A stretch of DNA of 64,000 nt, taken from Streptococcus sp. VT 162 (lineage in GTDB: Bacteria > Bacillota > Bacilli > Lactobacillales > Streptococcaceae). Below the pieces are notes generated by a model. The model was not told the origin of the DNA. It did no database searches and worked only from the letters and a program-made list of their open reading frames with translations. This document shows, piece after piece, positions 10,307-19,568 of this stretch (the first letter of the stretch is position 1; the number at the start of each line of letters is the position of its first letter). The stretch covers positions 372,001 through 436,000 of the forward strand of contig CP007628.2 of NCBI GenBank assembly GCA_000688775.2, in the 5' to 3' direction. Position numbers and translations under genes: made by a program.

Positions 10307-10933
10307 ATGATTTTTACATATAATAAAGAGCATGTTGGCGATGTCCTTATGGTCATCGTGAAAAACAGCGGAGATGCCAAACTGGACGTGGAGCGTAAAG
10401 GCAAGGTAGCCCGTGTTTTCCTCAAAGATAATGGGGAAACAGTAGCTTGGAATATTTTCGAAGTTTCAAGTTTGTTTGAAATTGCAGAGCGCGGCCAAGT
10501 TTTTTTGACAGATGAGAAAGTAGCACGTTTGAACCAAGAGTTGCAGGCGGAAGGCTTTACAGAAGAAATTATCAACGATAAGGAACCTAAGTTTGTCGTC
10601 GGTGAGATTGTTGAGATGGTAGCTCACCCAGATAGTGACCACCTCAACATCTGCCAAGTGGCCGTTGCAAGTGACAAGACAGTGCAAATCGTTGCAGGGG
10701 CTCCCAATGCGCGTGTCGGTCTGAAAACTATTGTAGCTCTTCCTGGAGCTATGATGCCAAAAGGAAATCTCATTTTTCCAGGCGAACTTCGTGGTGAAAA
10801 GAGTTTTGGTATGATGTGCAGCCCTCGTGAATTGCATCTACCAAATGCTCCGCAAAAACGTGGGGTTATTGAATTATCAGAAGACCAAGTTGTCGGAACT
10901 CCATTTGACCCAGCCAAACATTGGATTGCCTAG
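10307..10933 (+). CDS. ytpR: YtpR-family tRNA-binding (EMAP/OB-fold) protein
   Basis: Encodes 208 aa. Residues about 90-200 are an OB-fold tRNA-binding domain like the N-terminus of PheRS beta (VGEIVEMVAHPDSDHLNICQV, then PGAMMPKG and SFGMMCSPREL). The N-terminal 85 aa is the DUF4479 segment typical of YtpR. It is thought to bind tRNA or RNA; the exact cellular role is not established. It follows the thioredoxin gene with GGAGAAAAGGAAAG as ribosome site and is likely co-transcribed with the two genes upstream. Confidence 0.88.
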   Translation: MIFTYNKEHVGDVLMVIVKNSGDAKLDVERKGKVARVFLKDNGETVAWNIFEVSSLFEIAERGQVFLTDEKVARLNQELQAEGFTEEIINDKEPKFVVGEIVEMVAHPDSDHLNICQVAVASDKTVQIVAGAPNARVGLKTIVALPGAMMPKGNLIFPGELRGEKSFGMMCSPRELHLPNAPQKRGVIELSEDQVVGTPFDPAKHWIA

Positions 10934-10974
10934 GAAATTGTCAATATTTGATAGACCAGATAGAAGGAAATAAG

Positions 10975-11735
10975 ATGGCAAAAAATGTGGTGATTACAGG
11001 GGCGACCTCAGGAATCGGTGAAGCGATTGCACGTGCTTATCTGGAGCAGGGGGAGAATGTCGTTCTAACAGGGCGACGGACAGATAGACTAGAAGCCCTC
11101 AAGTCAGAGTTTGCAGAAACTTTTCCAAATCAAACAGTTTGGACCTTTCCACTGGATGTGACGGATATGACCATGGTCAAGACTGTCTGCTCCGATATTT
11201 TGGAAACGATAGGGCAGATTGATATCTTGGTCAATAATGCTGGACTAGCTCTTGGCTTGGCTCCCTATAAGACTATGAAGAGTTGGATATGCTGACCATG
11301 TTGGATACCAATGTCAAAGGTTTGCTGGCAGTCACTCGCTGTTTCTTGCCAGCAATGGTAAAAGCCAATCGGGGGCATATTATCAATATGGGATCGACCG
11401 CAGGAATCTACGCCTATGCTGGTGCTGCTGTTTACTCAGCCACCAAGGCAGCAGTTAAGACTTTTTCAGATGGTTTGCGAATTGATACTATCGCAACGGA
11501 TATCAAGGTGACCACCATTCAGCCAGGGATTGTCGAAACAGATTTTTCTGCGGTACGTTTCCACGGTGACAAAGAGCGTGCTGCCACCGTCTATCAGGGA
11601 ATCGAAGCCTTGCAAGCTCAGGATATTGCAGATACAGTGGTCTATGTGACCAGTCAGCCTCGTCGTGTGCAAATTACAGATATGACCATTATGGCCAATC
11701 AACAGGCGACAGGTTTCATGGTGCATAAAAAATAA
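10975..11735 (+). pseudogene. short-chain dehydrogenase/reductase broken by a frameshift
   Basis: The first frame (10975-11295) holds the Rossmann NAD(P) motif TGATSGIG and NNAG. The second frame (from about 11269 to 11735) holds the catalytic Ser strand, YSATK (Tyr-x3-Lys) and a normal C-terminus. The frame changes at CCCTATAAGACTATG (11263-11277). Inserting one C after 11268 restores PYQDYEELDMLTMLDTNVKG, so this is a single-base deletion of otherwise intact code of about 253 aa. It is either a recent pseudogene or a sequencing error. The substrate of the ancestral oxidoreductase is unknown. Confidence 0.85.
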
Positions 11736-11747
11736 AAAATTTCTTCG

Positions 11748-11776
11748 AAAAGTTACAAATTTTTGTAACTTTTTTT
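11748..11776 (+). terminator. terminator between SDR pseudogene and ssbB
   Basis: AAAAGTTACAAA (11748-11759) pairs perfectly with TTTGTAACTTTT (11762-11773), followed by more T. It may work in both directions. Confidence 0.85.
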
Positions 11777-11783
11777 GATTCCT

Positions 11784-11791
11784 TACGAATA
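11784..11791 (+). promoter_or_regulatory. ComX (SigX) combox upstream of ssbB
   Basis: TACGAATA is the exact core of the combox/cin-box recognised by the competence sigma factor ComX. It sits 21 bp before the ssbB start and just after a T-rich tract, as in pneumococcal late competence genes. No sigma-A -35/-10 pair is evident here. Confidence 0.9.
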
Positions 11792-11812
11792 GATAAGTAG
11801 GAGGAAGAAAAT

Positions 11813-12208
11813 ATGTATAATAAAGTTATCATGATTGGGCGCTTGACGTCTACACCAGAATTGCACAAAACCAACAATGACAAGTCAGTAGCGCGTGCAA
11901 CTATCGCTGTGAACCGTCGTTACAAAGACCAAAATGGAGAACGTGAAGCTGACTTTGTTAATCTTGTTCTTTGGGGGAAATTGGCTGAAACCTTGGCAAG
12001 CTACGCAACTAAAGGTAGTCTTATCTCTGTGGATGGCGAACTTCGTACCCGTCGCTTTGAGAAAAATGGCCAGATGAACTATGTGACTGAAGTCCTTGCC
12101 ACAGGATTCCAACTTTTGGAAAGCCGCGCCCAACGTGCTATGCGTGAAAATAACGCTGGACAGGATTTGGCAGACTTGGTCTTGGAAGAGGAAGAATTGC
12201 CATTTTAA
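11813..12208 (+). CDS. ssbB: competence-induced single-stranded DNA-binding protein
   Basis: Encodes 131 aa, the length of the pneumococcal SsbB paralogue and shorter than the housekeeping SsbA. An OB-fold occupies residues 1-105 (MYNKVIMIGRLTSTPEL, then FVNLVLWGKLAE). A short linker leads to the acidic C-terminal tail ending EEELPF, the docking peptide for DNA-processing partners. SsbB coats incoming DNA in transformed cells and maintains a reservoir for recombination. The combox 21 bp upstream supports competence-specific expression. A BOX repeat begins at the base after its stop codon. Confidence 0.93.
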   Translation: MYNKVIMIGRLTSTPELHKTNNDKSVARATIAVNRRYKDQNGEREADFVNLVLWGKLAETLASYATKGSLISVDGELRTRRFEKNGQMNYVTEVLATGFQLLESRAQRAMRENNAGQDLADLVLEEEELPF

Positions 12209-12357
12209 TACTCTTCGAAAATCTCTTCAAACCACGTCAGTTTCACCTTGCCGTAGGTATAGGTAACTGACTTGGTCAATCTTATCTACAACCTCAAAAC
12301 ACTGTTTTGAGCAACCTGAGGCTAGCTTCCTAGTTTGATCTTTGAGCATAAACATTG
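12209..12357 (+). repeat. BOX element (boxA-boxB-boxC)
   Basis: BoxA (about 12209-12267) begins TACTCTTCGAAAATCTCTTC and contains the complement of the BOX-A1R priming site (CGTCAG...ACCTTGCCGTAG). A single 45-bp boxB follows (12268-12312), with the palindrome CTCAAAACACTGTTTTGAG. BoxC is next (from 12313, AACCTGAGGCTAGCTTCC). The expected boxC end (TTTTCATTGAGTA) is degraded. BOX elements are small mobile repeats of mitis-group streptococci that affect expression of neighbours. Confidence 0.9.
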
Positions 12358-12386
12358 AAAAGTCTGAGTTGGTCTCAGACTTTTTA
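12358..12386 (+). terminator. terminator after ssbB/BOX
   Basis: AAAAGTCTGAG (12358-12368) pairs with CTCAGACTTTT (12374-12384), followed by T. Confidence 0.85.
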
Positions 12387-12410
12387 TCTTGCCAAAGTCA
12401 GACTTTTTTC

Positions 12411-12476
12411 TTGACTATTTCTGACCAAGTGATACAATAGAACTATAAATTAGCACTCATATATAAAGAGTGCTAA
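12411..12476 (+). promoter_or_regulatory. groESL promoter with CIRCE operator
   Basis: TTGACT (12411-12416), a 16-bp spacer and TACAAT (12433-12438) form the promoter. The CIRCE inverted repeat is perfect: TTAGCACTC (12450-12458), nine spacer bases, GAGTGCTAA (12468-12476). HrcA binds CIRCE and represses groESL until heat or misfolded protein titrates GroEL. Confidence 0.95.
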
Positions 12477-12506
12477 TAATATGTAGTTTATCATGGAGGA
12501 AAACAG

Positions 12507-12791
12507 ATGTTGAAACCATTAGGAGACCGTGTGGTCTTGAAAATCGAAGAAAAAGAACAAACTGCTGGAGGCTTTGTCCTTGCGGGCTCAGCCCAAGAAA
12601 AAACAAAAACAGCCCAAGTTGTAGCTACTGGACAAGGGGTTCGTACCTTGAACGGTGACTTGGTTGCTCCAAGCGTTAAGGCTGGAGACCGTGTCTTAGT
12701 TGAAGCCCACGCTGGTATTGATGTCAAAGATGGCGATGAAAAGTACATCATCGTTGGCGAAGCTAACATCTTGGCTATCATTGAAGAATAG
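12507..12791 (+). CDS. groES: GroES co-chaperonin
   Basis: Encodes 94 aa, full length. The start [12 protein letters not shown] and the mobile loop ([12 protein letters not shown]) that contacts GroEL are clear. It forms the heptameric lid of the cytosolic chaperonin. It lies 15 bp upstream of groEL behind the CIRCE operator, and GGAGG precedes the ATG. Confidence 0.97.
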   Translation: MLKPLGDRVVLKIEEKEQTAGGFVLAGSAQEKTKTAQVVATGQGVRTLNGDLVAPSVKAGDRVLVEAHAGIDVKDGDEKYIIVGEANILAIIEE

Positions 12792-14429
<1,638 letters not shown>

Positions 14430-14449
14430 AAGTAACTTATAAAAAACAC

Positions 14450-14480
14450 AAAAGGAGGGAACATGCATCCCTCCTTTTAT
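14450..14480 (+). terminator. groESL terminator
   Basis: AAAGGAGGGA (14451-14460) pairs with TCCCTCCTTT (14468-14477), followed by T. Confidence 0.85.
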
Positions 14481-14554
14481 GGTTTTCTCTTCTAAAATTG
14501 ATTTGAGCTCTCCTAACTTATATGATAAAATAAGACTAGAAGAAGGAGAAGAAC

Positions 14555-15322
14555 ATGATCGATGTAGAAGAAATTCTGAGCAAGATGAACCCCAATCAGA
14601 AGATTAATTATGACCGTGTCATGCAGAAGATGGTACAAGTTTGGGAGAAAAATGAGCAACGTCCAACTATTCTCATGCATGTTTGCTGTGCTCCTTGTAG
14701 TACCTACACCCTAGAGTATCTGACCAAGTACGCGGATGTGACCATCTATTTTGCTAATTCCAATATCCACCCTAAGGCAGAATACCACAAGCGAGCTTAC
14801 GTCACCAAGAAATTTGTCAGTGATTTCAATGAGCGAACAGGCAATACGGTTCAGTACCTTGAAGCTCCCTACGAACCCAATGAATACCGGAAGTTAGTCA
14901 GAGGACTGGAAGAAGAACCAGAAGGCGGTGACCGTTGTAAGGTTTGTTTTGACTACCGTCTGGATAAAACAGCGCAAGTGGCTATGGATTTAGGCTTTGA
15001 CTACTTTGGTTCAGCTTTGACCATCAGTCCCCATAAGAATTCTCAAACCATCAACAGCATCGGAATCGATGTGCAAAAGATTTATACCACCCACTATCTC
15101 CCAAGTGATTTCAAGAAAAATCAAGGCTACAAGCGCTCGGTGGAGATGTGCGAGGAGTATGATATCTATCGTCAATGTTATTGTGGATGCGTCTATGCAG
15201 CTCAAGCCCAGAACATTGACCTTGTTCAGATTAAGAAGGATGCCACGGCTTTCTTGTTGGATAAGGATGTTGAAAAAGATTATTCCCACATCAAGTTTAC
15301 TGTCACTAAATTAGATATATAG
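14555..15322 (+). CDS. queH: epoxyqueuosine reductase QueH (DUF208)
   Basis: Encodes 255 aa. It reduces epoxyqueuosine to queuosine in the wobble position of GUN-anticodon tRNAs, the last step of queuosine synthesis; it is the non-cobalamin alternative to QueG. The N-terminal HVCCAPCSTY (Cys44, Cys45, Cys48), the DRCKVCFDYR pair and a later YCGC cluster are the cysteines that bind the Fe-S and second iron site. Single gene with GAAGGAGAAG as ribosome site and its own terminator. Confidence 0.93.
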   Translation: MIDVEEILSKMNPNQKINYDRVMQKMVQVWEKNEQRPTILMHVCCAPCSTYTLEYLTKYADVTIYFANSNIHPKAEYHKRAYVTKKFVSDFNERTGNTVQYLEAPYEPNEYRKLVRGLEEEPEGGDRCKVCFDYRLDKTAQVAMDLGFDYFGSALTISPHKNSQTINSIGIDVQKIYTTHYLPSDFKKNQGYKRSVEMCEEYDIYRQCYCGCVYAAQAQNIDLVQIKKDATAFLLDKDVEKDYSHIKFTVTKLDI

Positions 15323-15330
15323 CAATTAAC

Positions 15331-15352
15331 CCAGCTTCCAGGCTGGATTTTT
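15331..15352 (+). terminator. queH terminator
   Basis: CCAGC (15331-15335) pairs with GCTGG (15342-15346), followed by ATTTTTC. Confidence 0.65.
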
Positions 15353-15353
15353 C

Positions 15354-15385
15354 AAATAAAAAAACCAGGGCTCTCACCCCGGTTT
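15354..15385 (-). terminator. terminator of the minus-strand DUF402 gene
   Basis: On the minus strand AAACCGGGG pairs with CCCTGGTTT, followed by TTTTTATTT (plus 15354-15385). Confidence 0.75.
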
Positions 15386-15392
15386 GACAACT

Positions 15393-15926
15393 TTACCGAT
15401 TCTTTAGTTCTATGTAGCGTTTGTACCAAATGTTGACATAGGCCTCTGAGAAAGGACCGCGTCCATTGTTGATCCAATCAACAAGGATTTTAACATGCTC
15501 TTTCAAAATATAGTCTAAATCATCAGAATACTTCATTTTGCGTTTATGGCGCTCATACTCTTCAACGTCCAAGAGACGCTTTTCACCATCAGTGAAGACC
15601 TTGACATCCAAATCATAATCAATGTATTTCAGGGCTTCCTCATCTAGATAGTAGGGGCTGGCCATATTGCAATAGTAGGAAATCCCATTATCACGAATCA
15701 TGGCAATGATATTAAACCAATATTTTTTGTGAAAGTAAACAATAGCCGGTTCTCGAGTCACCCAACGACGACCGTCACTTTCGGTAACAAGTGTGTGGTC
15801 GTTGACGCCGATAATGGCGTTCTCTGTTGTTTTTAGTACCATGGTGTCTCGCCAAGTACGGTGAAGACTCCCATCATGCTTATAACTTTGAATTGTAATA
15901 AAGTCGCCTTCTTTTGGAAGTTTCAT
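15393..15926 (-). CDS. nucleoside tri-/diphosphate phosphatase (DUF402, Ntdp)
   Basis: Encodes 177 aa, matching the Firmicute DUF402/Ntdp family (YgaC-like). The start [20 protein letters not shown], the WRDTMVLKT strand, the YYCNMASP motif and the DYDLDVKVF strand with conserved acidic residues form the metal-binding beta-barrel. The family hydrolyses NTPs and NDPs in vitro and affects virulence in Staphylococcus (SA1684). It is a monocistronic minus-strand gene, separated from recX by a promoter region, and ends at the hairpin 15354-15385. The physiological substrate here is unknown. Confidence 0.85.
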   Translation of the reverse strand: MKLPKEGDFITIQSYKHDGSLHRTWRDTMVLKTTENAIIGVNDHTLVTESDGRRWVTREPAIVYFHKKYWFNIIAMIRDNGISYYCNMASPYYLDEEALKYIDYDLDVKVFTDGEKRLLDVEEYERHKRKMKYSDDLDYILKEHVKILVDWINNGRGPFSEAYVNIWYKRYIELKNR

Positions 15927-16014
15927 AACTAACCAACTTTCTACAATTTATAAGTTTATCGTTTACTATTATATCATAAATCGGTCTAATTTTTTTGAAT
16001 TTTACCTGAAAATG

Positions 16015-16791
16015 TTAAAGATATTCTCTGAGAGCGCTTGCTATATCCGAAAAATCATAGCCTTTTCTAGCCAAAACTTGAGTCAATCGTTGCTTTAGTT
16101 CGTAACCTTCATACTTTCGAGCATACTTAGCATATTGTTTGTCTAGCTCTTTAAAAATAAGTTCTTGAGTCTTTTCTTGGTCGACTTGACTGTCCAAGTC
16201 GTCAAAGGCATACTTAGCATCAGAATAGGAGAAGCCTTTGTTCGTTAAGTTTTGAATAATTTTATCCTGCAAGGCACGAGCGGGAAGCTTTCCCGTGTAT
16301 TTTTTTAGAAGTTTCTCCGCCACACGTTGAGTAACCTCCGAAAAATCAAAATCCTTTAAAACATCTTCAATAGTCGCTTTGGCAATCCCTTTTTGAGACA
16401 GTTTTTGAGCTAGCACATAGGGTCCCTTATCTCCAGAAAGTTGATTTGCATTGATGATAGAATAGGCATACTGACGATCATTAATCCAGTTATCTTCTTT
16501 AAGATTGGCGATAACTTGACTTGTGATTTTTTTATCAAGATCATACTTTTTCAGATACTCACGAACTTCCTTTTCGGTTCGAGCTTTAAATGATAGATGG
16601 TAGAGGGCGAGATTCTTACCATAAGAAAACTGAGCAAAGCCCTGAATCTCGGTCAATTCTTCAGTGCTAACCACCTTATCTTTAGACAACATAAAACGGA
16701 CAATGGTATCTTCCGTGATATAAGAGGTTTGTTGTCCATCTAGTTCCATCAAGTAGAGACGTTTTTTCTTTTCAAGTTTTGTGATTTTCAT
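16015..16791 (-). CDS. recX: regulatory protein RecX
   Basis: Encodes 258 aa from the ATG at 16791, preferred over the longer frame because translation upstream would run through the divergent promoters. RecX caps RecA filaments and restrains recombination. Three-helix repeat modules are visible ([19 protein letters not shown], then [17 protein letters not shown]), plus the long C-terminal repeat of the Firmicute form. A TATAAT on the minus strand (16803-16798) ends six bases before the ATG, so the mRNA is predicted to be leaderless. The gene is divergent from rlmD across only 37 bp. Confidence 0.9.
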   Translation of the reverse strand: MKITKLEKKKRLYLMELDGQQTSYITEDTIVRFMLSKDKVVSTEELTEIQGFAQFSYGKNLALYHLSFKARTEKEVREYLKKYDLDKKITSQVIANLKEDNWINDRQYAYSIINANQLSGDKGPYVLAQKLSQKGIAKATIEDVLKDFDFSEVTQRVAEKLLKKYTGKLPARALQDKIIQNLTNKGFSYSDAKYAFDDLDSQVDQEKTQELIFKELDKQYAKYARKYEGYELKQRLTQVLARKGYDFSDIASALREYL

Positions 16792-16828
16792 AGTTCTATT
16801 ATACCCTAAAATGTGATAAGATAGGGGT
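16792..16828. promoter_or_regulatory. 37-bp divergent promoter region, both mRNAs predicted leaderless
   Basis: Plus strand: extended -10 TGATAAGAT (16814-16822), six bases, then the rlmD ATG at 16829. Minus strand: TATAAT (16803-16798), six bases, then the recX ATG at 16791. Each -35 region falls on the other promoter's -10, so the polymerases should exclude each other. Neither ATG has a Shine-Dalgarno sequence that could lie within the transcript. Confidence 0.65.
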
Positions 16829-18199
16829 ATGAATCTGAAAGTCAAACAAAAAATACCTTTAAAAATCAAGCGGATGGGTATCAATGGTGAGGGAATCGGT
16901 TTCTACCAGAAAACCCTCGTTTTTGTACCAGGCGCCCTCAAAGGAGAAGATATCTATTGTCAGATTACTTCTATTAAACGTAACTTTGTTGAAGCCAAAT
17001 TACTAAAGGTTAATAAGAAGTCGAAATTTCGAGTCGTACCAGCTTGTACCATTTATAATGAATGTGGTGGTTGCCAAATCATGCACCTCCACTATGATAA
17101 ACAGTTAGAGTTCAAAACAGATTTGCTCCACCAAGCCCTGAAAAAATTTGCTCCTGCAGGATATGAAAACTATGAAATCCGTCCAACTATCGGAATGCAG
17201 GAACCAAAGTACTACCGTGCTAAGCTTCAATTCCAGACTCGAAAATTTAAAAATCAGGTCAAGGCAGGTTTGTATGCGCAAAACTCTCATTATCTCGTAG
17301 AGTTGAAAGACTGCTTGGTGCAAGATAAGGAAACCCAAGTAATAGCAAATCGCCTAGCTGAACTTCTTACTTACCACCAAATTCCAATTACAGATGAGAG
17401 AAAAACGTTAGGCGTTCGTACTATCATGGTACGTCGAGCAAGAAAAACGGGGCAAGTTCAGATAATCATTGTCACAAATCGCCAGCTTAATTTAACCCAG
17501 CTAGTAAAAGACTTAGTTAAAGATTTTCCAGAAGTCGTCACAGTTGCAGTCAATACAAATACAGCAAAAACAAGTGAAATCTATGGTGAAAAGACGGAAA
17601 TTATCTGGGGCCAAGAGAGTATTCAAGAAGGAGTACTCGACTATGAGTTTTCTCTCTCCCCTCGAGCTTTTTATCAGCTTAATCCTGAGCAGACAGAAAT
17701 TCTCTATAGTGAAGCAGTTAAAGCACTGGAGGTTAGCGAAGAAGATCATCTGATCGATGCCTATTGCGGTGTTGGGACGATTGGATTTGCCTTCGCAAAT
17801 AAGGTCAAGAGTCTCAGAGGAATGGATATTATTCCAGAAGCCATAGAAGATGCCAAGCGAAATGCTCAGAGAATGGGGTTTGACAATACCCATTACGAAG
17901 CGGGAACAGCTGAAGAGATTATTCCACGCTGGTATAAAGAAGGCTACCGAGCGGATGCCTTGATAGTCGACCCTCCTCGTACAGGCTTAGATGATAAGCT
18001 GCTGGATACCATTCTGACCTATGTTCCAGAAAAAATGGTCTATGTATCCTGCAATGTTTCGACCTTGGCGCGAGATTTGGTTAAGCTGGTAAAAGTCTAT
18101 GACCTCCAGTATATCCAGTCGGTCGATATGTTTCCCCACACTGCACGAACAGAAGCAGTGGTTAAGCTAGTGAAGAAAAGAAAAAATCAATTTCACTGA
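16829..18199 (+). CDS. rlmD: 23S rRNA (uracil-C5)-methyltransferase, RlmD/RlmCD type
   Basis: Encodes 456 aa. A TRAM RNA-binding domain (residues 1-60) is followed by the four Fe-S cysteines (Cys73, Cys79, Cys82, Cys162) and a SAM-dependent methyltransferase domain with [19 protein letters not shown] and the catalytic Cys in [13 protein letters not shown] complete the uracil-C5 methylase signature. In Gram-positives one such enzyme (RlmCD) often modifies both U747 and U1939. No ribosome-binding site: the ATG sits seven bases after an extended -10, so a leaderless mRNA is predicted. Confidence 0.92.
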   Translation: MNLKVKQKIPLKIKRMGINGEGIGFYQKTLVFVPGALKGEDIYCQITSIKRNFVEAKLLKVNKKSKFRVVPACTIYNECGGCQIMHLHYDKQLEFKTDLLHQALKKFAPAGYENYEIRPTIGMQEPKYYRAKLQFQTRKFKNQVKAGLYAQNSHYLVELKDCLVQDKETQVIANRLAELLTYHQIPITDERKTLGVRTIMVRRARKTGQVQIIIVTNRQLNLTQLVKDLVKDFPEVVTVAVNTNTAKTSEIYGEKTEIIWGQESIQEGVLDYEFSLSPRAFYQLNPEQTEILYSEAVKALEVSEEDHLIDAYCGVGTIGFAFANKVKSLRGMDIIPEAIEDAKRNAQRMGFDNTHYEAGTAEEIIPRWYKEGYRADALIVDPPRTGLDDKLLDTILTYVPEKMVYVSCNVSTLARDLVKLVKVYDLQYIQSVDMFPHTARTEAVVKLVKKRKNQFH

Positions 18200-18208
18200 A
18201 AAAAGTCC

Positions 18209-18270
18209 TTGACAAAGGTAAAAAAGTAGGTGGACCAAGGTGTCGCAGGTTCGAATCCTGTCTTCCCGAT
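18209..18270 (+). pseudogene. tRNA relic: T-arm and acceptor only, 5' half deleted
   Basis: GTCGCAGGTTCGAATCCTGT followed by CTTCCCGA (18242-18269) is a perfect T-arm plus 3' acceptor strand, most like tRNA-Pro (5' mate would be CGGGAAG, which is absent). A TTGACA (18209-18214) just upstream looks like the -35 of a tRNA promoter, but no -10, D-arm or anticodon arm follows. A deletion seems to have joined the promoter spacer to the tRNA 3' half at about 18230. Confidence 0.75.
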
Positions 18271-18274
18271 TCAT

Positions 18275-18348
18275 GGCGGTGTAGCTCAGCTGGCTAGAGC
18301 GTCCGGTTCATACCCGGGAGGTCGGGGGTTCGATCCCCTTCGCCGCTA
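18275..18348 (+). tRNA. tRNA-Met (CAT)
   Basis: 74 nt. The acceptor GGCGGTG pairs with CGCCGCT (first pair G-U). D-arm GCTC...GAGC; anticodon arm TCCGG-TTCATAC-CCGGG with CAT; T-arm GGGGG-TTCGATC-CCCTT. It lacks the three G-C pairs of the initiator anticodon stem, so it is read as elongator Met. CCA is not encoded. Confidence 0.85.
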
Positions 18349-18361
18349 TATTGATCTTGTT

Positions 18362-18435
18362 GGACCTTTAGCTCAGCTGGTTAGAGCTCTCGGCTCATAA
18401 CCGAGTGGTCGTAGGTTCAAGTCCTACAAGGTCCA
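18362..18435 (+). tRNA. tRNA with CAT anticodon, probably tRNA-Ile2
   Basis: 74 nt. The acceptor GGACCTT pairs with AAGGTCC. Anticodon arm CTCGG-CTCATAA-CCGAG with CAT; T-arm GTAGG-TTCAAGT-CCTAC. The CTCATAA loop and overall sequence resemble bacterial tRNA-Ile(CAU), whose C34 is converted to lysidine by TilS. An elongator Met identity cannot be excluded by eye. Confidence 0.8.
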
Positions 18436-18446
18436 TTGTAAATAAT

Positions 18447-18556
18447 GGAGGATTACCCAAGTCCGGCTGAAGGGAACGGTCTTGAGCTGAAGAGGACGGT
18501 TTGCTAAATCGTTAGGTCGGGTAACCGGCGCGGGGGTTCGAATCCCCCATTCTCCG
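18447..18556 (+). tRNA. aberrant chimeric tRNA-Ser (about 20 nt too long)
   Basis: 110 nt from GGAGGAT to ATTCTCC plus G; a normal tRNA-Ser is about 90. The 5' part (18447-18485) reads as a tRNA-Ser(TGA) up to its anticodon loop (GGAACGGTCTTGA). It is then joined to GCTGAAGAGGACGG and the rest of a tRNA-Ser(GCT), with anticodon TTTGCTAAA, a long variable arm and a T-arm GGGGG-TTCGAAT-CCCCC. The GCTGAAG D-arm segment therefore occurs twice. Either a recombination product of two tRNA-Ser genes or an assembly collapse; folding into a working tRNA is doubtful. Confidence 0.75.
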
Positions 18557-18563
18557 TGAGTTA

Positions 18564-18588
18564 AGAGAGCTGTTAGGCTCTTTTTTTT
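18564..18588 (+). terminator. tRNA cluster terminator
   Basis: AGAGC (18566-18570) pairs with GCTCT (18577-18581), followed by eight T. Confidence 0.75.
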
Positions 18589-18593
18589 GTAAG

Positions 18594-18628
18594 CAAATCC
18601 CCCTTCTAAATCATTAAAAGGGGATTTG
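18594..18628 (-). terminator. birA terminator
   Basis: CAAATCCCC (18594-18602) pairs with GGGGATTTG (18620-18628). It lies just beyond the birA stop on the minus strand and is symmetrical enough to work both ways. Confidence 0.7.
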
Positions 18629-18632
18629 TTTA

Positions 18633-19568
18633 TTACCAATTTGTTAGTGATATTTCTCCGCTATTTAGCCAGATAGTATGTTTATCTTCAAGTTCGAGTT
18701 GAAGTTGACCTGATTCTGAGATTTCTTTTGCAAGTCCTTTTTTAAATTTTCCATCTAGCTGGAAGGTAACTTCTTTTCCAAGAACGATTGATCTTTCTTT
18801 ATAGATATAAAGTAGCTCATCTGAATCCGTATTGTAGAAACAATTCCATATTTCGCTGATGAGATCATTACGACTAATTGGTGCTGGTGGCATAAATAGG
18901 CTGCCTGCTTTTTCTTTTAGGTCTTCTGGGAAGTCTCTTATAGAAAAATTTATACCCAGTCCGATAATGACGTCTGTAACCAAGCCTGTCTCAACTGATG
19001 TCATTGCTTCGGTGAGGATACCTGCTATCTTTTTATTTTTAAAGTAGATGTCATTTACCCATTTGATATCTACTTCTATCATAGTTAGATTTTTAATTGC
19101 TTTGTAGACTGCAGCAGCTACAAGGAGAGTATAGGATGGGAGTTTTTCATAGGGAAGATTGGGTTGTATATGCAGGGACATATAGATCCCACCCTGAGAT
19201 GGAGAATAGTAGGGGCGCTGAAATCGGCCACGACCTGCCGTCTGACAGGTTGAAAGATAGAGTGTATTTCCTTTGTTTCCAGCTTCAATCCCTTCTTTTG
19301 CATCTGTTTGTGTTGATTTGGTCTCAGGTTTGTAGCGAATGGTTAAGTTGGTTTTCTCTTGAATCAAATCAGGCAATATCAGATCTCCTTGAATAAGCTT
19401 GTAGCCTCTATTTTTGATACTATCAATTTCTAGGCCTTCTTGTTGAAGACGTTGGATCGCTTTCCATATAGATGTACGGCTTAAATTCAGTTCTTCTCCG
19501 ATTTTTTCTCCGCTAACATAATCGTTTTCTCTAGCTAATATTTGGTAGACTAGTTGGTGTGATTTCAT
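18633..19568 (-). CDS. birA: biotin-protein ligase / biotin repressor BirA
   Basis: Encodes 311 aa. An N-terminal winged helix (GEKIGEELNLSRTSIWKAI, residues 19-37) is followed by the biotin protein ligase domain with GRGRFQRPY (biotinyl-AMP loop), KWVNDIY and the C-terminal SH3-like domain. It biotinylates acetyl-CoA carboxylase BCCP and can repress transport or synthesis genes. Its ATG overlaps the rafR stop by 4 nt, so the two are co-translated. In pneumococcal raf literature the gene in this position was called rafS, hence an additional link to raffinose regulation is possible but not shown by sequence. Confidence 0.9.
   Translation of the reverse strand: MKSHQLVYQILARENDYVSGEKIGEELNLSRTSIWKAIQRLQQEGLEIDSIKNRGYKLIQGDLILPDLIQEKTNLTIRYKPETKSTQTDAKEGIEAGNKGNTLYLSTCQTAGRGRFQRPYYSPSQGGIYMSLHIQPNLPYEKLPSYTLLVAAAVYKAIKNLTMIEVDIKWVNDIYFKNKKIAGILTEAMTSVETGLVTDVIIGLGINFSIRDFPEDLKEKAGSLFMPPAPISRNDLISEIWNCFYNTDSDELLYIYKERSIVLGKEVTFQLDGKFKKGLAKEISESGQLQLELEDKHTIWLNSGEISLTNW

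Noticed and set aside
18424-18639. 71-codon minus-strand ORF over the tRNA cluster
   Set aside because: Antisense to the tRNA-Ser and its terminator; a frequent false ORF.
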